A program made the position numbers and the translations under genes. From Sphingomonas sp. BT-65 (lineage in GTDB: Bacteria; Pseudomonadota; Alphaproteobacteria; Sphingomonadales; Sphingomonadaceae), in contig NZ_JAPCIA010000001.1 in NCBI RefSeq assembly GCF_026107375.2, forward strand, positions 1,860,001-1,924,000: DNA of 64,000 nucleotides. The letters run 5' to 3'. The notes below the pieces were generated by a model, which was not told where the DNA came from, ran no database searches, and was given only the letters and a program-made list of their open reading frames with translations. This document shows, piece by piece, positions 1 through 8,039 of the stretch. Every line of letters starts with the position of its first letter. Within the stretch, counting starts at the first letter, position 1.

Positions 1-847
1 GGAAGATGTCGTAGTGCGTGCGGCCGGGCAGGATCGCGAGGCGGTGCCGGGTCATGTGCTCGCGCTGCCACCCGCCGTCGCGCTGACCGCCGCCGAGCAG
101 CTTGAAGAACTCGACCGTCGCTTCGGGCCGCCACATATCGGCGTCGCCGACCACCAGCATGACCGGCATGCTGAGCTGCTTGACCTGCGCCGACCAGTCG
201 AAGTCGCGGCGCATCAGATCGCCCATGCGATCGAGCAGCCGCGGGAAATCCTCGGGCTTGGGCGCCAGCGCCATATAGCCCGTGTACATCGGGGTGTCCT
301 TCATCATCGGCGCCATCTTGCCGCTGAGCTGCCGCTGCATCGGGATCATTTCCGGCTGGATGCCCGAGGTGGCATGCGTCATCGACAGCAGCGCCAGCCG
401 CCGCACGCGCGCGGGCGCCTGGACCGCGAGCTGGAAGGCGACGCCCCCGCCCATCGAATAGCCCATCACATCGACCTGCTTGTAACCGAGCTTGCCGAGC
501 AGCACGTCCATGTCGCGGCCCATCGCCGCGAGATCGATCGGGCGATCGCCCAGCGTGGTGCGGCCATGGCCCTGGAGATCGACCAGGATCACCTGCCGCC
601 CGGCGCCGAGCCTGGGCAGGACCGGATCGAACATCGCGCCGGAACCGAGCCCGCCATGCAGGAGGAGCAGCGGCTCGCCCTCGCCGCGAACCTCGTAATA
701 ATAGGCGATTCCCGCGATCTCGACCGTGCCGGAGCGGACCGGCGCGGGCTGCGCCGCGGCCGCCGGCGCGGTCTGGGCCTGGGCGGCAAGGGGCGTGATC
801 AGCGCAGCGGCGGCGACCAGCAGGTGCGAACGAATGCGATTGAACAT
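1..847 (-). CDS. Exported alpha/beta-hydrolase, 3' end cut by window edge
   Basis: Predicted exported alpha/beta-hydrolase-fold enzyme; the substrate cannot be told from sequence. The ATG at 847 follows a GGAG site and opens a signal peptide of about 25 residues ending near AAQAQ. The strand before the oxyanion hole (LLLLHGG) is at about residues 60-66 and the nucleophile elbow GYSMGG places the catalytic Ser at about 131. The acid (VGDAD) and the His (GRTHYD) are also read before the edge, so all three catalytic residues are present and only the extreme C-terminus is missing. It stands alone, transcribed away from the terminator of the neighbouring barrel gene. Fold assignment is firm, substrate unknown. 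Confidence 0.85.
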   Translation of the reverse strand, partial: MFNRIRSHLLVAAAALITPLAAQAQTAPAAAAQPAPVRSGTVEIAGIAYYYEVRGEGEPLLLLHGGLGSGAMFDPVLPRLGAGRQVILVDLQGHGRTTLGDRPIDLAAMGRDMDVLLGKLGYKQVDVMGYSMGGGVAFQLAVQAPARVRRLALLSMTHATSGIQPEMIPMQRQLSGKMAPMMKDTPMYTGYMALAPKPEDFPRLLDRMGDLMRRDFDWSAQVKQLSMPVMLVVGDADMWRPEATVEFFKLLGGGQRDGGWQREHMTRHRLAILPGRTHYDIF

Positions 848-929
848 GTGTCATCTCCTGATCGAGCGCAGCCAATTGCGCTCTCGACAGGACGACGAGC
901 GAGGATCGCCCGTTTCGACACATGACCTG

Positions 930-965
930 AAAAAATCGCCCGCGCGGCGTGAACCGCGCGGGCGA
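930..965 (-). terminator. Rho-independent terminator of the outer-membrane barrel gene
   Basis: A perfect 12-bp stem (TCGCCCGCGCGG at 936-947 with its complement at 954-965), a 6-nt loop, and on the minus strand a run of six T immediately after the stem (930-935). It begins just past the stop of the barrel gene ending at 971, so it should end that minus-strand transcript. Confidence 0.85.
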
Positions 966-970
966 GGCGA

Positions 971-1555
971 TCAGAAGCGGTAGCCGAGACCGACCACGCC
1001 CTGATGGCGGGCGCCGGCGACGTCCGAATAGTCGGAGAAGCGATATTCGGTGCGGATCAGGAACTTGCCGGCGTTGAACTCGGCACCCGCGCCCAGGCGG
1101 TAACCGTCATTATTGTCGCCGAAACGGACATCGGGCGTCGCGGCCGTAGCCGGGTCGTTGTAGGTGCCGCTGAGACGGGCATTGGTGTAGCCGGCCTTGC
1201 CGTAGAGCAGCACATTCTGCCCCACCACCACGCCGAGGCGGCCGCCGGCATAGAAATCGCGCCCGGTATTGTAGCAGCTGCGATCGCCCGTCACGACGAG
1301 GCCGCTTTCACAGCCGCCCTTGGTGGAGCCGGTAATCTCGGCCTCGACGCCGTAGCGCACCTGGCCCGCGCCCAGGTCATAGGTGACCGCGCCGCCGTAC
1401 AGGAAGCCGGTGTCGTCGACGCCGGCGCCGCTGGCATGGTCGACGCCGGCGACCGCCACGACGCTGGGACCGGTGAAGGGCTCAGCGTCCTGCGCAATGG
1501 CAGGGGCCGCGGCGAGAACCGCGGGCAGAATCAGGGTTTTGGCGAAGAATCGCAT
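971..1555 (-). CDS. Outer-membrane beta-barrel protein (OmpA/opacity-porin type)
   Basis: Small outer-membrane barrel of about 194 residues with no periplasmic domain visible. The first 22 residues are a clear signal peptide ending APAIAQ. The rest alternates short amphipathic strands (FLYGGAVTYDL, FYAGGRLGVVVG, FLIRTEYRF) and ends in GLGYRF, the C-terminal aromatic typical of BAM substrates. Two Cys near residues 80-95 could form a loop disulfide. I chose the ATG at 1555 because a GAGGAA site lies 7-8 nt upstream; an in-frame ATG at 1570 exists but lacks a site. The likely family is the OMP_b-brl/Rickettsia-type surface antigen group. Its role is unknown. Its own terminator follows. Confidence 0.8.
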   Translation of the reverse strand: MRFFAKTLILPAVLAAAPAIAQDAEPFTGPSVVAVAGVDHASGAGVDDTGFLYGGAVTYDLGAGQVRYGVEAEITGSTKGGCESGLVVTGDRSCYNTGRDFYAGGRLGVVVGQNVLLYGKAGYTNARLSGTYNDPATAATPDVRFGDNNDGYRLGAGAEFNAGKFLIRTEYRFSDYSDVAGARHQGVVGLGYRF

Positions 1556-1747
1556 GACATTGTTCCTCATGGTTTGGGGACCGGCGAGGGGACGCCGGTG
1601 CGGGTACGCAACTGCTCCTCGAGCAAACACGGCCGCTGCATATCGGCCGTCACCTGGATCGTTTCGGGAGCGGGCCGAATTTTGCTCGAATTACGGCATC
1701 TGAAACTTCGTCCGCCGCAACGCTGAACCTCAGTTCAACGGCAGGTG

Positions 1748-3604
1748 TCAGGCGTCGAGCACCTCGCGCACCTTCAGCGCCAGCTGCTGCAGCGTGAACG
1801 GCTTGGCGAGGAAGGCGACGTCATGGTCGAGCATGCCGTTGTGGACGATCGCGTTGCGCGTGTAGCCGGTGGTGTAGAGCACCTTGAGGTCCGGCCGCTT
1901 CCCGCGCGCGAGATCGGAGAGGATGCGCCCGTTCATGTCGGGCATGACGATGTCGGTAAACAACAGGTCGATGCGCGGCTGGATCTCGAGCACGGTCAGC
2001 GCCTGGTTGGCGTCGCTCGCCTGAACCACGACATAGCCGAGCTCGCGCAGCGCATCGACCGACATGTGCCGCACATTCTCTTCGTCCTCGACCACCAGGA
2101 CGATCTCGTCCTCCCTGGCGCGGGGCAGGTCGGCCGGCACGGCGGCGGCTCCCGTCGCCTCCGCCTCGCCGAAATGGCGCGGGACGTAGAGCTTCACCGT
2201 GGTGCCGACATCGGGCTCGGAATAGATCTTCACATGCCCGCCCGACTGCTTGACGAACCCGAACACCTGGCTGAGGCCGAGGCCGGTGCCCTTCCCCACG
2301 CCCTTGGTCGTGTAGAAGGGATCGAACGCGCGCTCGATCACGTGCGGCGGCATGCCGGTGCCGGTATCGGTGACCGAGACCATGACATATTGCCCCGGCG
2401 TCACCTCGTCATGCGTGGCGGCATAGGCATCGTCGAGATGGGTGTTGGCGGTCTCGATCGTCAGCCGGCCGCCATCGGGCATCGCGTCGCGGCCGTTGAC
2501 GCACAGGTTGAGCACCGCATTCTCGAGCTGCGCACCGTCGATGAAGGCCGGCCACAGCCCGCCCGCGAGCACGGTCTCGATCCGAATATTCTCCCCGATC
2601 GTCCGCCGCAGCAGCTCGGACATGCCGCCGACCAGCTTGTTCGCGTCGAGCGCTCTGGGGGCGAGCGGCTGCTGGCGCGAGAAGGCGAGCAGACGCGCGG
2701 TGAGCTGCGCGGCGCGCTCGGCGCCTTCCATGGCGTTGTCGATGCAGGCGAGCGCCTTGGCGCGATCATTTTCGAAGCGGCGCTTGGCCATGTCGAGGCT
2801 GCCGATGATGATCGCGAGCATGTTGTTGAAGTCGTGCGCGATCCCGCCGGTGAGCTGGCCGATCGATTCCATCTTCTGCATCTGCCGCACCTGCGCCTCC
2901 GCGGCTGCACGGTTCTCGATCTCCTCGGTCAGCTGGCGGTTGGCGGCGAGCAGCGCGTCGCCGGCAGCGAGCGCGGCTCTGGCCCGCCGGCGCGCATCGC
3001 GCGTGGCGTACCAAGCCAGCGCGAAGACCGCGATCGCGCTGAACACCAGCCAGGCCGTCAGCCGGTTGGACCAGCGCCGCAGATCAGCGTCGCGCACCGC
3101 GAGCAGCCGCTGCTCCTCGCCCTTCATCTCACGGACCAGCGCGCGGCAGCGATCCATCTGCCGCTTGCCGGTGCCCGACCGCACCAGCTGCCGCGAGCGC
3201 TCGAACTGATTCTGCCGCGCGTCGGCGACCCCGATCTCCAGCGTCCGGAGCCGCTCCTGGACGCAGCTTCCCAAGGCCGCGACGCGGGCCATCTGGTCCG
3301 GATTGTCCAGCAGCTGCCGGGCGAGCAGCCGCAGGTCGCCGTCGAGGCCGCGGCGCCCGTCGAGATAGGGTTGAAGATATTCGAGGTCGCGCGTGATGTA
3401 GTAGCCGCGGGTGCCGGTCTCGGCATCCTGGAGATGCGACAGGGTCCGGCTCAGCGTCTCCTGCACGGTGAGCGTGTGGACCACCTGGCGCTGAGCGCGC
3501 TGGTTGGCGCGGAACATCAGCAGCACGCCGACAACCGCCGTCGCCACGATGGCGAAGCCGATGATCAGCGCGATCAGTCCGCGGTCGCGACGAGCGTCCC
3601 CCAT
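1748..3604 (-). CDS. CHASE3 hybrid sensor histidine kinase with C-terminal receiver
   Basis: Membrane-bound two-component kinase of 618 residues. A first membrane helix (about 10-31) is followed by a CHASE3-like extracytoplasmic helical domain (about 40-180), a second helix (about 183-200), a coiled linker, a HisKA domain with phospho-acceptor His257 in GGIAHDFNN, an HATPase_c domain (N, G1 and G2 boxes, e.g. GTGLGLSQVFG), and a receiver domain with acceptor Asp551 in LLFTDIVMPD and Lys in FLAKPF. It resembles hybrid kinases that feed a separate phosphotransferase or regulator; no partner is adjacent. It starts just past the atp operon terminator, so it probably has its own promoter in the short gap. 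Signal unknown. Confidence 0.9.
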   Translation of the reverse strand: MGDARRDRGLIALIIGFAIVATAVVGVLLMFRANQRAQRQVVHTLTVQETLSRTLSHLQDAETGTRGYYITRDLEYLQPYLDGRRGLDGDLRLLARQLLDNPDQMARVAALGSCVQERLRTLEIGVADARQNQFERSRQLVRSGTGKRQMDRCRALVREMKGEEQRLLAVRDADLRRWSNRLTAWLVFSAIAVFALAWYATRDARRRARAALAAGDALLAANRQLTEEIENRAAAEAQVRQMQKMESIGQLTGGIAHDFNNMLAIIIGSLDMAKRRFENDRAKALACIDNAMEGAERAAQLTARLLAFSRQQPLAPRALDANKLVGGMSELLRRTIGENIRIETVLAGGLWPAFIDGAQLENAVLNLCVNGRDAMPDGGRLTIETANTHLDDAYAATHDEVTPGQYVMVSVTDTGTGMPPHVIERAFDPFYTTKGVGKGTGLGLSQVFGFVKQSGGHVKIYSEPDVGTTVKLYVPRHFGEAEATGAAAVPADLPRAREDEIVLVVEDEENVRHMSVDALRELGYVVVQASDANQALTVLEIQPRIDLLFTDIVMPDMNGRILSDLARGKRPDLKVLYTTGYTRNAIVHNGMLDHDVAFLAKPFTLQQLALKVREVLDA

Positions 3605-3621
3605 GCGCTTGGGAATACGCG

Positions 3622-3651
3622 AAAAAAAGGGCGCGGCAAGATGCCGCGCCC
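3622..3651 (-). terminator. Terminator of the F0 ATP synthase operon
   Basis: A perfect 10-bp stem GGGCGCGGCA (3629-3638) with TGCCGCGCCC (3642-3651), a 3-nt loop, and seven T on the minus strand (3622-3628). It lies 27 bp beyond the atpF stop at 3679 and separates the ATP synthase genes from the histidine kinase downstream. Confidence 0.9.
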
Positions 3652-3678
3652 GTTTGTTTCGTTACCGCGGTGGAAAGC

Positions 3679-4293
3679 CTAGTTGAGCCGCGAGAGCCCT
3701 GCGATGGTATCGTCGACCAGCGCCTTGTCGGCGCCGGCATCATGCTTCTGCGCGATGATCGACGCCGCCGCCTTGGCCGCCGCATCGGCGGCACGGGCGC
3801 GGACCGCGTCGAGCGCGGCGCGCTCGGCCGCAGCGATCTTGTCCTCGGCCATCTTGCCGCGGCGCTTGACCAGCTCGTCGGCGTCCTTCTTGGCCTTGGC
3901 GACCAGCGCCTTCGCCTCTTCATCGGCATGCGCGACCATCTCGGCCGCCTGCACCTCGACGCTGGCGATCTTGCGCGCATATTCGTCGCGCAGCGCCTCG
4001 GCCTCGTCGCGCAGCGCCTTGGCTTCGTCGAGCCGCGCCTTGATCGCCGCGATCTGGCTGTCGAGGCCGCGGGTGATAAGACCCGGAACCTTCTTCCACA
4101 GCAGGATGGCGATGAACGCCGCCATCGCGATCGACACCCAGACGGTGGCGTCGACGATGCCGAAGCTCGCCGGCTCGGGATGATGCGCGCCTTCCTCGGT
4201 GGTCAGGGCCTTGGCACCGCTCTCGGGGGGCAGGGTCATACCCTTGCCATGCTCGGCCTGGCTCAGATTGTGCGCCACGGGATCCTCAGCCAT
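3679..4293 (-). CDS. atpF: F0F1 ATP synthase subunit b
   Basis: Peripheral-stalk subunit b of the F0 sector. An N-terminal extension of about 45 residues precedes one membrane helix (about 48-66, VWVSIAMAAFIAILLW), then a long Ala/Lys/Glu-rich coiled coil (DSQIAAIKARLDEAKALRDE and onward) that spans the remainder. At 204 residues it is longer than the usual 156-165, because of the extension, which is common for this copy in alphaproteobacteria. Its start overlaps the end of the b' gene by 8 nt, implying coupled translation. It is the last gene of the F0 operon before the terminator. The F1 genes are not in the window. Confidence 0.93.
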   Translation of the reverse strand: MAEDPVAHNLSQAEHGKGMTLPPESGAKALTTEEGAHHPEPASFGIVDATVWVSIAMAAFIAILLWKKVPGLITRGLDSQIAAIKARLDEAKALRDEAEALRDEYARKIASVEVQAAEMVAHADEEAKALVAKAKKDADELVKRRGKMAEDKIAAAERAALDAVRARAADAAAKAAASIIAQKHDAGADKALVDDTIAGLSRLN

Positions 4294-4777
4294 TGATCGC
4301 TGCCTTCACAGCCGTCTTCGCCTCGGCCGCCGACACCTTCGCGCCGGAAACCTTGGCGACGATGTCCTGCGCGGCTTCGGCGGCGACCGCCTCGATCTCG
4401 CTTTGCGCGGCCTGCGAGGCGGCGGCGATGCGCGCCTCCGCCTCGGCGACCTTGGCGTCGATCTCGCCGCCCGCCTTGGCGAGCTGCTTCTCGGTCGCCG
4501 CGGCGGCCTTGCCGCGCGCCTCGGCGAGCTTCTTCTGCGCCGCCTCGCGCGCCGCATTCTCATGCCCGCGCCAGGTTTCCTCGGCGGCGTCGGCAGCGGC
4601 GCGCGCGGCCTCGGCAGCCCTGAGATCGGCGGCGACGGTCTGGTCGCGCTGATCCACGGTCGCCTGGACCTTGGGCGCCATGCCCCGGCCGATGAAGAAA
4701 TAGACGATGCCGAAGGTCAGCAGCAGCCAGAACAGCTGTGACGCCCAGGTCGCCGCGAGTTGCGAGATTTGAGGCAT
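4286..4777 (-). CDS. atpG: F0F1 ATP synthase subunit b'
   Basis: Second, divergent stalk subunit b' found in alphaproteobacteria, cyanobacteria and chloroplasts, which pairs with b to form a heterodimeric peripheral stalk. The 163-residue protein has a short N-terminus, one membrane helix (about 13-30, LFWLLLTFGIVYFFIG) followed by the conserved basic turn (RGMAPKV), then an uninterrupted Ala/Glu/Lys coiled coil. It lies between atpE and atpF, the standard order for this clade, and overlaps atpF by 8 nt. The name atpG is the one often used for b' here; atpF' or atpX are alternatives. Confidence 0.9.
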   Translation of the reverse strand: MPQISQLAATWASQLFWLLLTFGIVYFFIGRGMAPKVQATVDQRDQTVAADLRAAEAARAAADAAEETWRGHENAAREAAQKKLAEARGKAAAATEKQLAKAGGEIDAKVAEAEARIAAASQAAQSEIEAVAAEAAQDIVAKVSGAKVSAAEAKTAVKAAING

Positions 4778-4795
4778 TTCAATCCTGTCCGGTTG

Positions 4796-4820
4796 CGGGC
4801 CGAGGCAATGCCCCGGCCCG
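4796..4820 (-). promoter_or_regulatory. Intercistronic hairpin between atpE and the b' gene
   Basis: Between the atpE stop (4835) and the b' start (4777) lies an 11-bp stem (4796-4806 with 4810-4820) with a 3-nt loop and a single A-C mismatch. No T run follows on the minus strand, so it should not act as a simple terminator. Its place just after the c-subunit gene suggests 3' end protection or partial attenuation that would raise c over b. That role is inference. Confidence 0.6.
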
Positions 4821-4834
4821 AACGCGAGAACAAG

Positions 4835-5080
4835 TTACGCGACGAAGATCAGGATCATCGCCACGACGAACGCGAGCAGGCCGAGAAGCTCGGCGGCCGC
4901 GAAGCCGATGAACAGACGGCCCTGCTGGCCATCGGCCGCACCCGGATTGCGCAGCGCGCCCTCGAGGAACTGGCCGAAGACGGTGCCCACGCCGATCGCG
5001 GCCATGCCCGCGCCGATGGCGGCCAGGCCGGCGCCGATGAGCTTCGCCGCTTCCGGGCTGATCATGACGGTCGGTTCCAT
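4835..5080 (-). CDS. atpE: F0F1 ATP synthase subunit c
   Basis: Proteolipid subunit that forms the proton-driven c-ring. The 81 residues make a two-helix hairpin: a Gly/Ala-rich first helix (about 12-36), a polar loop with the conserved Arg-Asn-Pro (RNPGA), and a second helix (about 56-80). The ion-binding carboxylate is Glu64 in AAAELLGLL. No sodium-type ligand set is evident, so proton coupling is expected. A strong AGGAG site lies 8 nt before the ATG, fitting the high copy number of this subunit. It is flanked by atpB and the hairpin preceding b'. Confidence 0.95.
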   Translation of the reverse strand: MEPTVMISPEAAKLIGAGLAAIGAGMAAIGVGTVFGQFLEGALRNPGAADGQQGRLFIGFAAAELLGLLAFVVAMILIFVA

Positions 5081-5123
5081 TTCAAAACTCCTGCTTCAGA
5101 TTCGTTGGTTGGTACAAGTGAAC

Positions 5124-5906
5124 TCAGTGCAGATGCTCGGCGTCGTGGATGTACAGCGACGTGAGCAGCGCAAAGACATAGGCCTGGATGCCGGCGACCA
5201 GCACTTCGAGCGCCGAGATGCCGACCATCAGCGCGAAGCTGGGGATGCCGACCACGCCGCCCCACAACGGGCTCGCGGCGCCGGAATTGATCACGAAGCC
5301 CGCCAGCACCTTGAGCAGGATATGCCCCGCGGTCATCGCGACGAACAGTCGCAGGCCCAGCGAGAAGGGGCGGAACAGGAACGAGATCAGCTCGATCAGG
5401 AAGATCAGCGGGATCATCAGCGGCGGCGTGCCGTGCGGCACGAACAGGCTGAAGAACTTCAGGCCGTGCTTCCAGAAGCCGACGATCAGCACGATCGAGA
5501 ACGACATGATCGCCAGCACGCCGGTGATCGTGAAGTGGCTGGTGAAGGTGAAGGGGTGGACGCCGAAGATGCCCAGCGGCAGCAGCCCGAGCAGGTTGGC
5601 GAACAGGATGAACATGAACAGCGAGAAGATGTAGGGCAGGTATTTGCGTCCGCCCTTGCCGATATTCTCGTCGACCAGCTTGGCGATGAAGCCGGTGAAA
5701 TTCTCGACCAGCATCTGCCAGCGGCCCGGAACCACGGCCTGCTTCATGCCGCCGGCCATGAACACCCACAGCACGACGACGGTGACGAGCATCCACATCG
5801 CCGAATTGGTGAAGGCGATCTGATGTCCCGCGATATTGAAGCCGTCCCAGATCGTCTGCACCTCGAACTGGTGCATCGGGTCGATCTTGCCAGATTCGTC
5901 AGCCAC
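5124..5906 (-). CDS. atpB: F0F1 ATP synthase subunit a
   Basis: Membrane stator subunit that supplies the proton half-channels. The 260 residues contain five or six hydrophobic helices. The essential Arg is Arg186 in FSLGLRLFVAMTAGH, with the conserved helix-4 asparagine in FANLLGLLP and a C-terminal HDAEHLH tail. It lies 43 bp upstream of atpE and downstream of the small AtpI/Z-type gene. Length and motifs are normal for the alphaproteobacterial family. Confidence 0.95.
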   Translation of the reverse strand: MADESGKIDPMHQFEVQTIWDGFNIAGHQIAFTNSAMWMLVTVVVLWVFMAGGMKQAVVPGRWQMLVENFTGFIAKLVDENIGKGGRKYLPYIFSLFMFILFANLLGLLPLGIFGVHPFTFTSHFTITGVLAIMSFSIVLIVGFWKHGLKFFSLFVPHGTPPLMIPLIFLIELISFLFRPFSLGLRLFVAMTAGHILLKVLAGFVINSGAASPLWGGVVGIPSFALMVGISALEVLVAGIQAYVFALLTSLYIHDAEHLH

Positions 5907-5940
5907 GCCTGCGTCCTACATTAACCGAAGCGCCCGAAAG

Positions 5941-6258
5941 TCACTTCGAGCGCTGGTTCGAAATCTTGATGATGTTCCTGAAGGCGGATGCGATTCCGAG
6001 GAACAGCATCACCAGCAGGAGCCAGGGAGAGGTGCCGAGCAGCCGATCGAGCAGCCACCCGATCAACGCTCCTCCCACCAGACCGCCGATCAGCAGGCTC
6101 AGGACTCGGTTTCCCAGGCGATAGCTTGCTTCGCCCTTGTCTTGCCCCTCGCCCTTGCGGATCGCCTCGTCGGTTTGCGCCTGCGCCAGCCGCTCGTTGA
6201 GCGAGGTGATGCGCGCATCCTCCTTGAGGGGGTCCAGTCCGGGCTCGTTCTCGGCCAT
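5941..6258 (-). CDS. AtpI/AtpZ-type F0 assembly protein
   Basis: First gene of the F0 operon, encoding a 105-residue protein: a polar N-terminus of about 50 residues, then two membrane helices (about 52-68 and 76-95) separated by a short turn with an Arg, ending in a basic tail. This is the layout of the AtpI/AtpZ family, which helps c-ring assembly or magnesium/calcium handling in some bacteria. I chose the ATG at 6258 (MAENEPG) because a GAGGAGA site precedes it; the frame stays open upstream to 6300 without a better start. Family call good, exact role inferred. Confidence 0.75.
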   Translation of the reverse strand: MAENEPGLDPLKEDARITSLNERLAQAQTDEAIRKGEGQDKGEASYRLGNRVLSLLIGGLVGGALIGWLLDRLLGTSPWLLLVMLFLGIASAFRNIIKISNQRSK

Positions 6259-6448
6259 TTCGTCTCTCCTCAGCGCCTCAGGACACCGGGCCAAACGCAT
6301 GTGCCGAGCGGCGAGCCCGCCAAGGCACGCGCGCTTTAGAAAGGGGGGTGCGCCGAGTCAACCGCGGTGCAACATCCGCGTCATGCGGCGCTTGGCTGCC
6401 GGGCGCGTTCGCGGCATGATCCCGAGCCTCGCCCTGGAGTGCCGCCAC

Positions 6449-6835
6449 ATGCAGTTCCCGCAGGCCTGCCCCGAAGTCCCGGTCGCCGACCTCGCATCCG
6501 GACTCGCCTATTATCGCGACCGGCTCGGCTTCACCGAGGACTGGTCGGACCTGGAGCTCGGCCTCGCCGGTGTGTCGCGCGGCGATGCGCGGCTGTTCCT
6601 CGCCGATGCCGGCTATCGCGCGACCCTCGGCAACGACGCGCCGATCCTGTTGTGGATCAATCTCGCCAACCGCGACGAGGTCGACGCGCTCCATGCGCAA
6701 TGGCAGGAGGCGGGTGTTGCGATCCCGTGGCCACCGACCGCACAGCCTTACAAGCTCTACGAATTCTTCGCGCGAGACGACGACGGCAATCACCTGCGCG
6801 TCTTCTATGATTTCGGCTGGGAGGAAAGCGGCTGA
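6449..6835 (+). CDS. VOC-family (glyoxalase/bleomycin-resistance fold) protein
   Basis: A 128-residue single-domain VOC protein with the two beta-alpha-beta-beta-beta halves: residues 1-60 (VPVADLASGLAYYRDRLGF) and 65-125 (ending DDDGNHLRVFYDF). The second half keeps the Tyr-Glu-Phe and DGNHL elements typical of bleomycin-resistance-like proteins. Substrate is unknown; paralogues range from antibiotic binding to dioxygenases. The ATG at 6449 has a GGAG site 9 nt upstream. An earlier in-frame ATG at 6416 lacks one. It precedes radC by 44 bp on the same strand. Confidence 0.75.
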   Translation: MQFPQACPEVPVADLASGLAYYRDRLGFTEDWSDLELGLAGVSRGDARLFLADAGYRATLGNDAPILLWINLANRDEVDALHAQWQEAGVAIPWPPTAQPYKLYEFFARDDDGNHLRVFYDFGWEESG

Positions 6836-6879
6836 GACGCGCCCTTCCCTGCCGGCCGCCACGCGGATAGGCTCGGCCC

Positions 6880-7572
6880 ATGGGGGCAGCCGACAGCGAG
6901 GGAATCACCGACGGCACCGGCCATCGCGCGCGGTTGCGGCAGCGCCTGCTGACCGACGGCGAGGGGCTGCTCGACCACGAGCTGGTCGAATATCTGCTCG
7001 CGCTCGCCATTCCGCGCCGCGACACCAAGCCGCTGGCCAAGGCGCTGCTGCACGAGTTCGGCGGGATCGCCGGGCTGCTCACCGCGGATGCCGAGGCGAT
7101 CGCGCGCGTGCCGGGGATGGGCGAGACCTCGGTCGCCGCGCTCAAGATCGCACACGCCGCCGCGCTCCGCCTGCTGCGCGGCGAGGTGGCGGCGCGGCCG
7201 GTGCTGGCCAACTGGCAGGCGCTGCTCGACTATCTGCGCGCCGACATGGCGCATCACGCGATCGAACGCGTGCGCGTGCTCCACATGAACAGCCGCAACA
7301 TGCTGATCCGCGACGAGCTGATGCAGGAGGGTTCGGTCGACGAGGCGCCGGTCTATGTCCGCGAGGTGATCCGCCGCGCGATCGACCTGGGCTCGGCGGC
7401 GATCATCCTGGTCCACAACCATCCAAGCGGCGATCCCGCTCCGAGCCGCGCCGATATCGAGCTCACCCGCAACATCGTCGAGGCCGGCAAGCGGCTCGGC
7501 ATCGCCGTGCACGATCATCTCATCATCGGCACCGAGGGCCATTCGAGCCTGCGCTCGATGGGGCTCATGTAG
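6880..7572 (+). CDS. radC: RadC-family JAB/MPN domain protein
   Basis: RadC homologue of 230 residues. The N-terminal part carries a helix-hairpin-helix-like element (IARVPGMGETSVAALK, about residues 75-90). The C-terminal JAB/MPN metalloprotease-like domain (about 108-230) has the zinc-site signature HNHPSGDPAPSRAD with an upstream Glu (QEGSVDEAP). The original link of radC to DNA repair is doubtful; the biochemical role is unknown. The stop overlaps by 8 nt the end of the convergent VOC gene. Confidence 0.9.
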   Translation: MGAADSEGITDGTGHRARLRQRLLTDGEGLLDHELVEYLLALAIPRRDTKPLAKALLHEFGGIAGLLTADAEAIARVPGMGETSVAALKIAHAAALRLLRGEVAARPVLANWQALLDYLRADMAHHAIERVRVLHMNSRNMLIRDELMQEGSVDEAPVYVREVIRRAIDLGSAAIILVHNHPSGDPAPSRADIELTRNIVEAGKRLGIAVHDHLIIGTEGHSSLRSMGLM

Positions 7573-7942
7573 CCGAATAGGTCACCGCTTCGACCTTGTT
7601 GCCGTCGGGGTCGAACAGGAACGCGCCATAGTAATTGGCGTCATATTCGGGCCTGAGCCCCGGCGCGCCGGCATCGCGGCCGCCATGCGCCAGCCCTTCG
7701 CGGTGGAACGCATCGACCGCCGCGCGATTGCGCGCCTCGAACGCGATGTGCGTGCCGTTGCCGCCCGTTGCGGGCTCGCCGTCGAGCGGCCGCTCCACGC
7801 TGAACGCGAACACGCCCGACCCATAATCGAGCGATTGCTCGTCCTCGCTGACCAGCCGGTAGCCGAGCAGCGGGATCACCGCCTGATAGAAGATGCGCGA
7901 GCGTTCGAGATCGCTGCTGCCGACCGAAACATGGTGGATCAT
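7565..7942 (-). CDS. VOC-family protein
   Basis: A second, unrelated-looking VOC protein of 125 residues (IHHVSVGSSDLERSRIFYQAV at the start, FLFDPDGNKVEAV at the end). The pattern H-V-S and the terminal D-P-D-G-N-x-x-E match the glyoxalase I-like subgroup with metal ligands at His near residue 3 and Glu near the end. I start it at the ATG at 7942, which has a GAGGAG site 7 nt upstream, rather than at the upstream codon at 7963. It converges with radC. Confidence 0.78.
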   Translation of the reverse strand: MIHHVSVGSSDLERSRIFYQAVIPLLGYRLVSEDEQSLDYGSGVFAFSVERPLDGEPATGGNGTHIAFEARNRAAVDAFHREGLAHGGRDAGAPGLRPEYDANYYGAFLFDPDGNKVEAVTYSAT

Positions 7943-7964
7943 GCCGAGGCTCCTCTCAAACACG

Positions 7965-8000
7965 AAAACGGCCGCCGAACCACTTGGGTCCGGCGGCCGT
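7965..8000 (-). terminator. Rho-independent terminator after the EF-hand gene
   Basis: A 10-bp stem ACGGCCGCCG (7968-7977) with CGGCGGCCGT (7991-8000), a 13-nt loop, and four T on the minus strand after the stem. It lies between the EF-hand gene stop at 8040 and the VOC gene start, so it should end the EF-hand transcript. Confidence 0.7.
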
Positions 8001-8039
8001 GGGACAGGAGATGCGAGGAATCCCGTCCCGGAAGTGCTC

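Noticed and set aside
1745..3682. Long open frame opposite the hybrid histidine kinase
   Set aside because: It is antisense to a gene with full kinase and receiver motifs. Composition is His/Arg/Asp/Glu/Gln-rich as expected for the complement of GC-rich codons.
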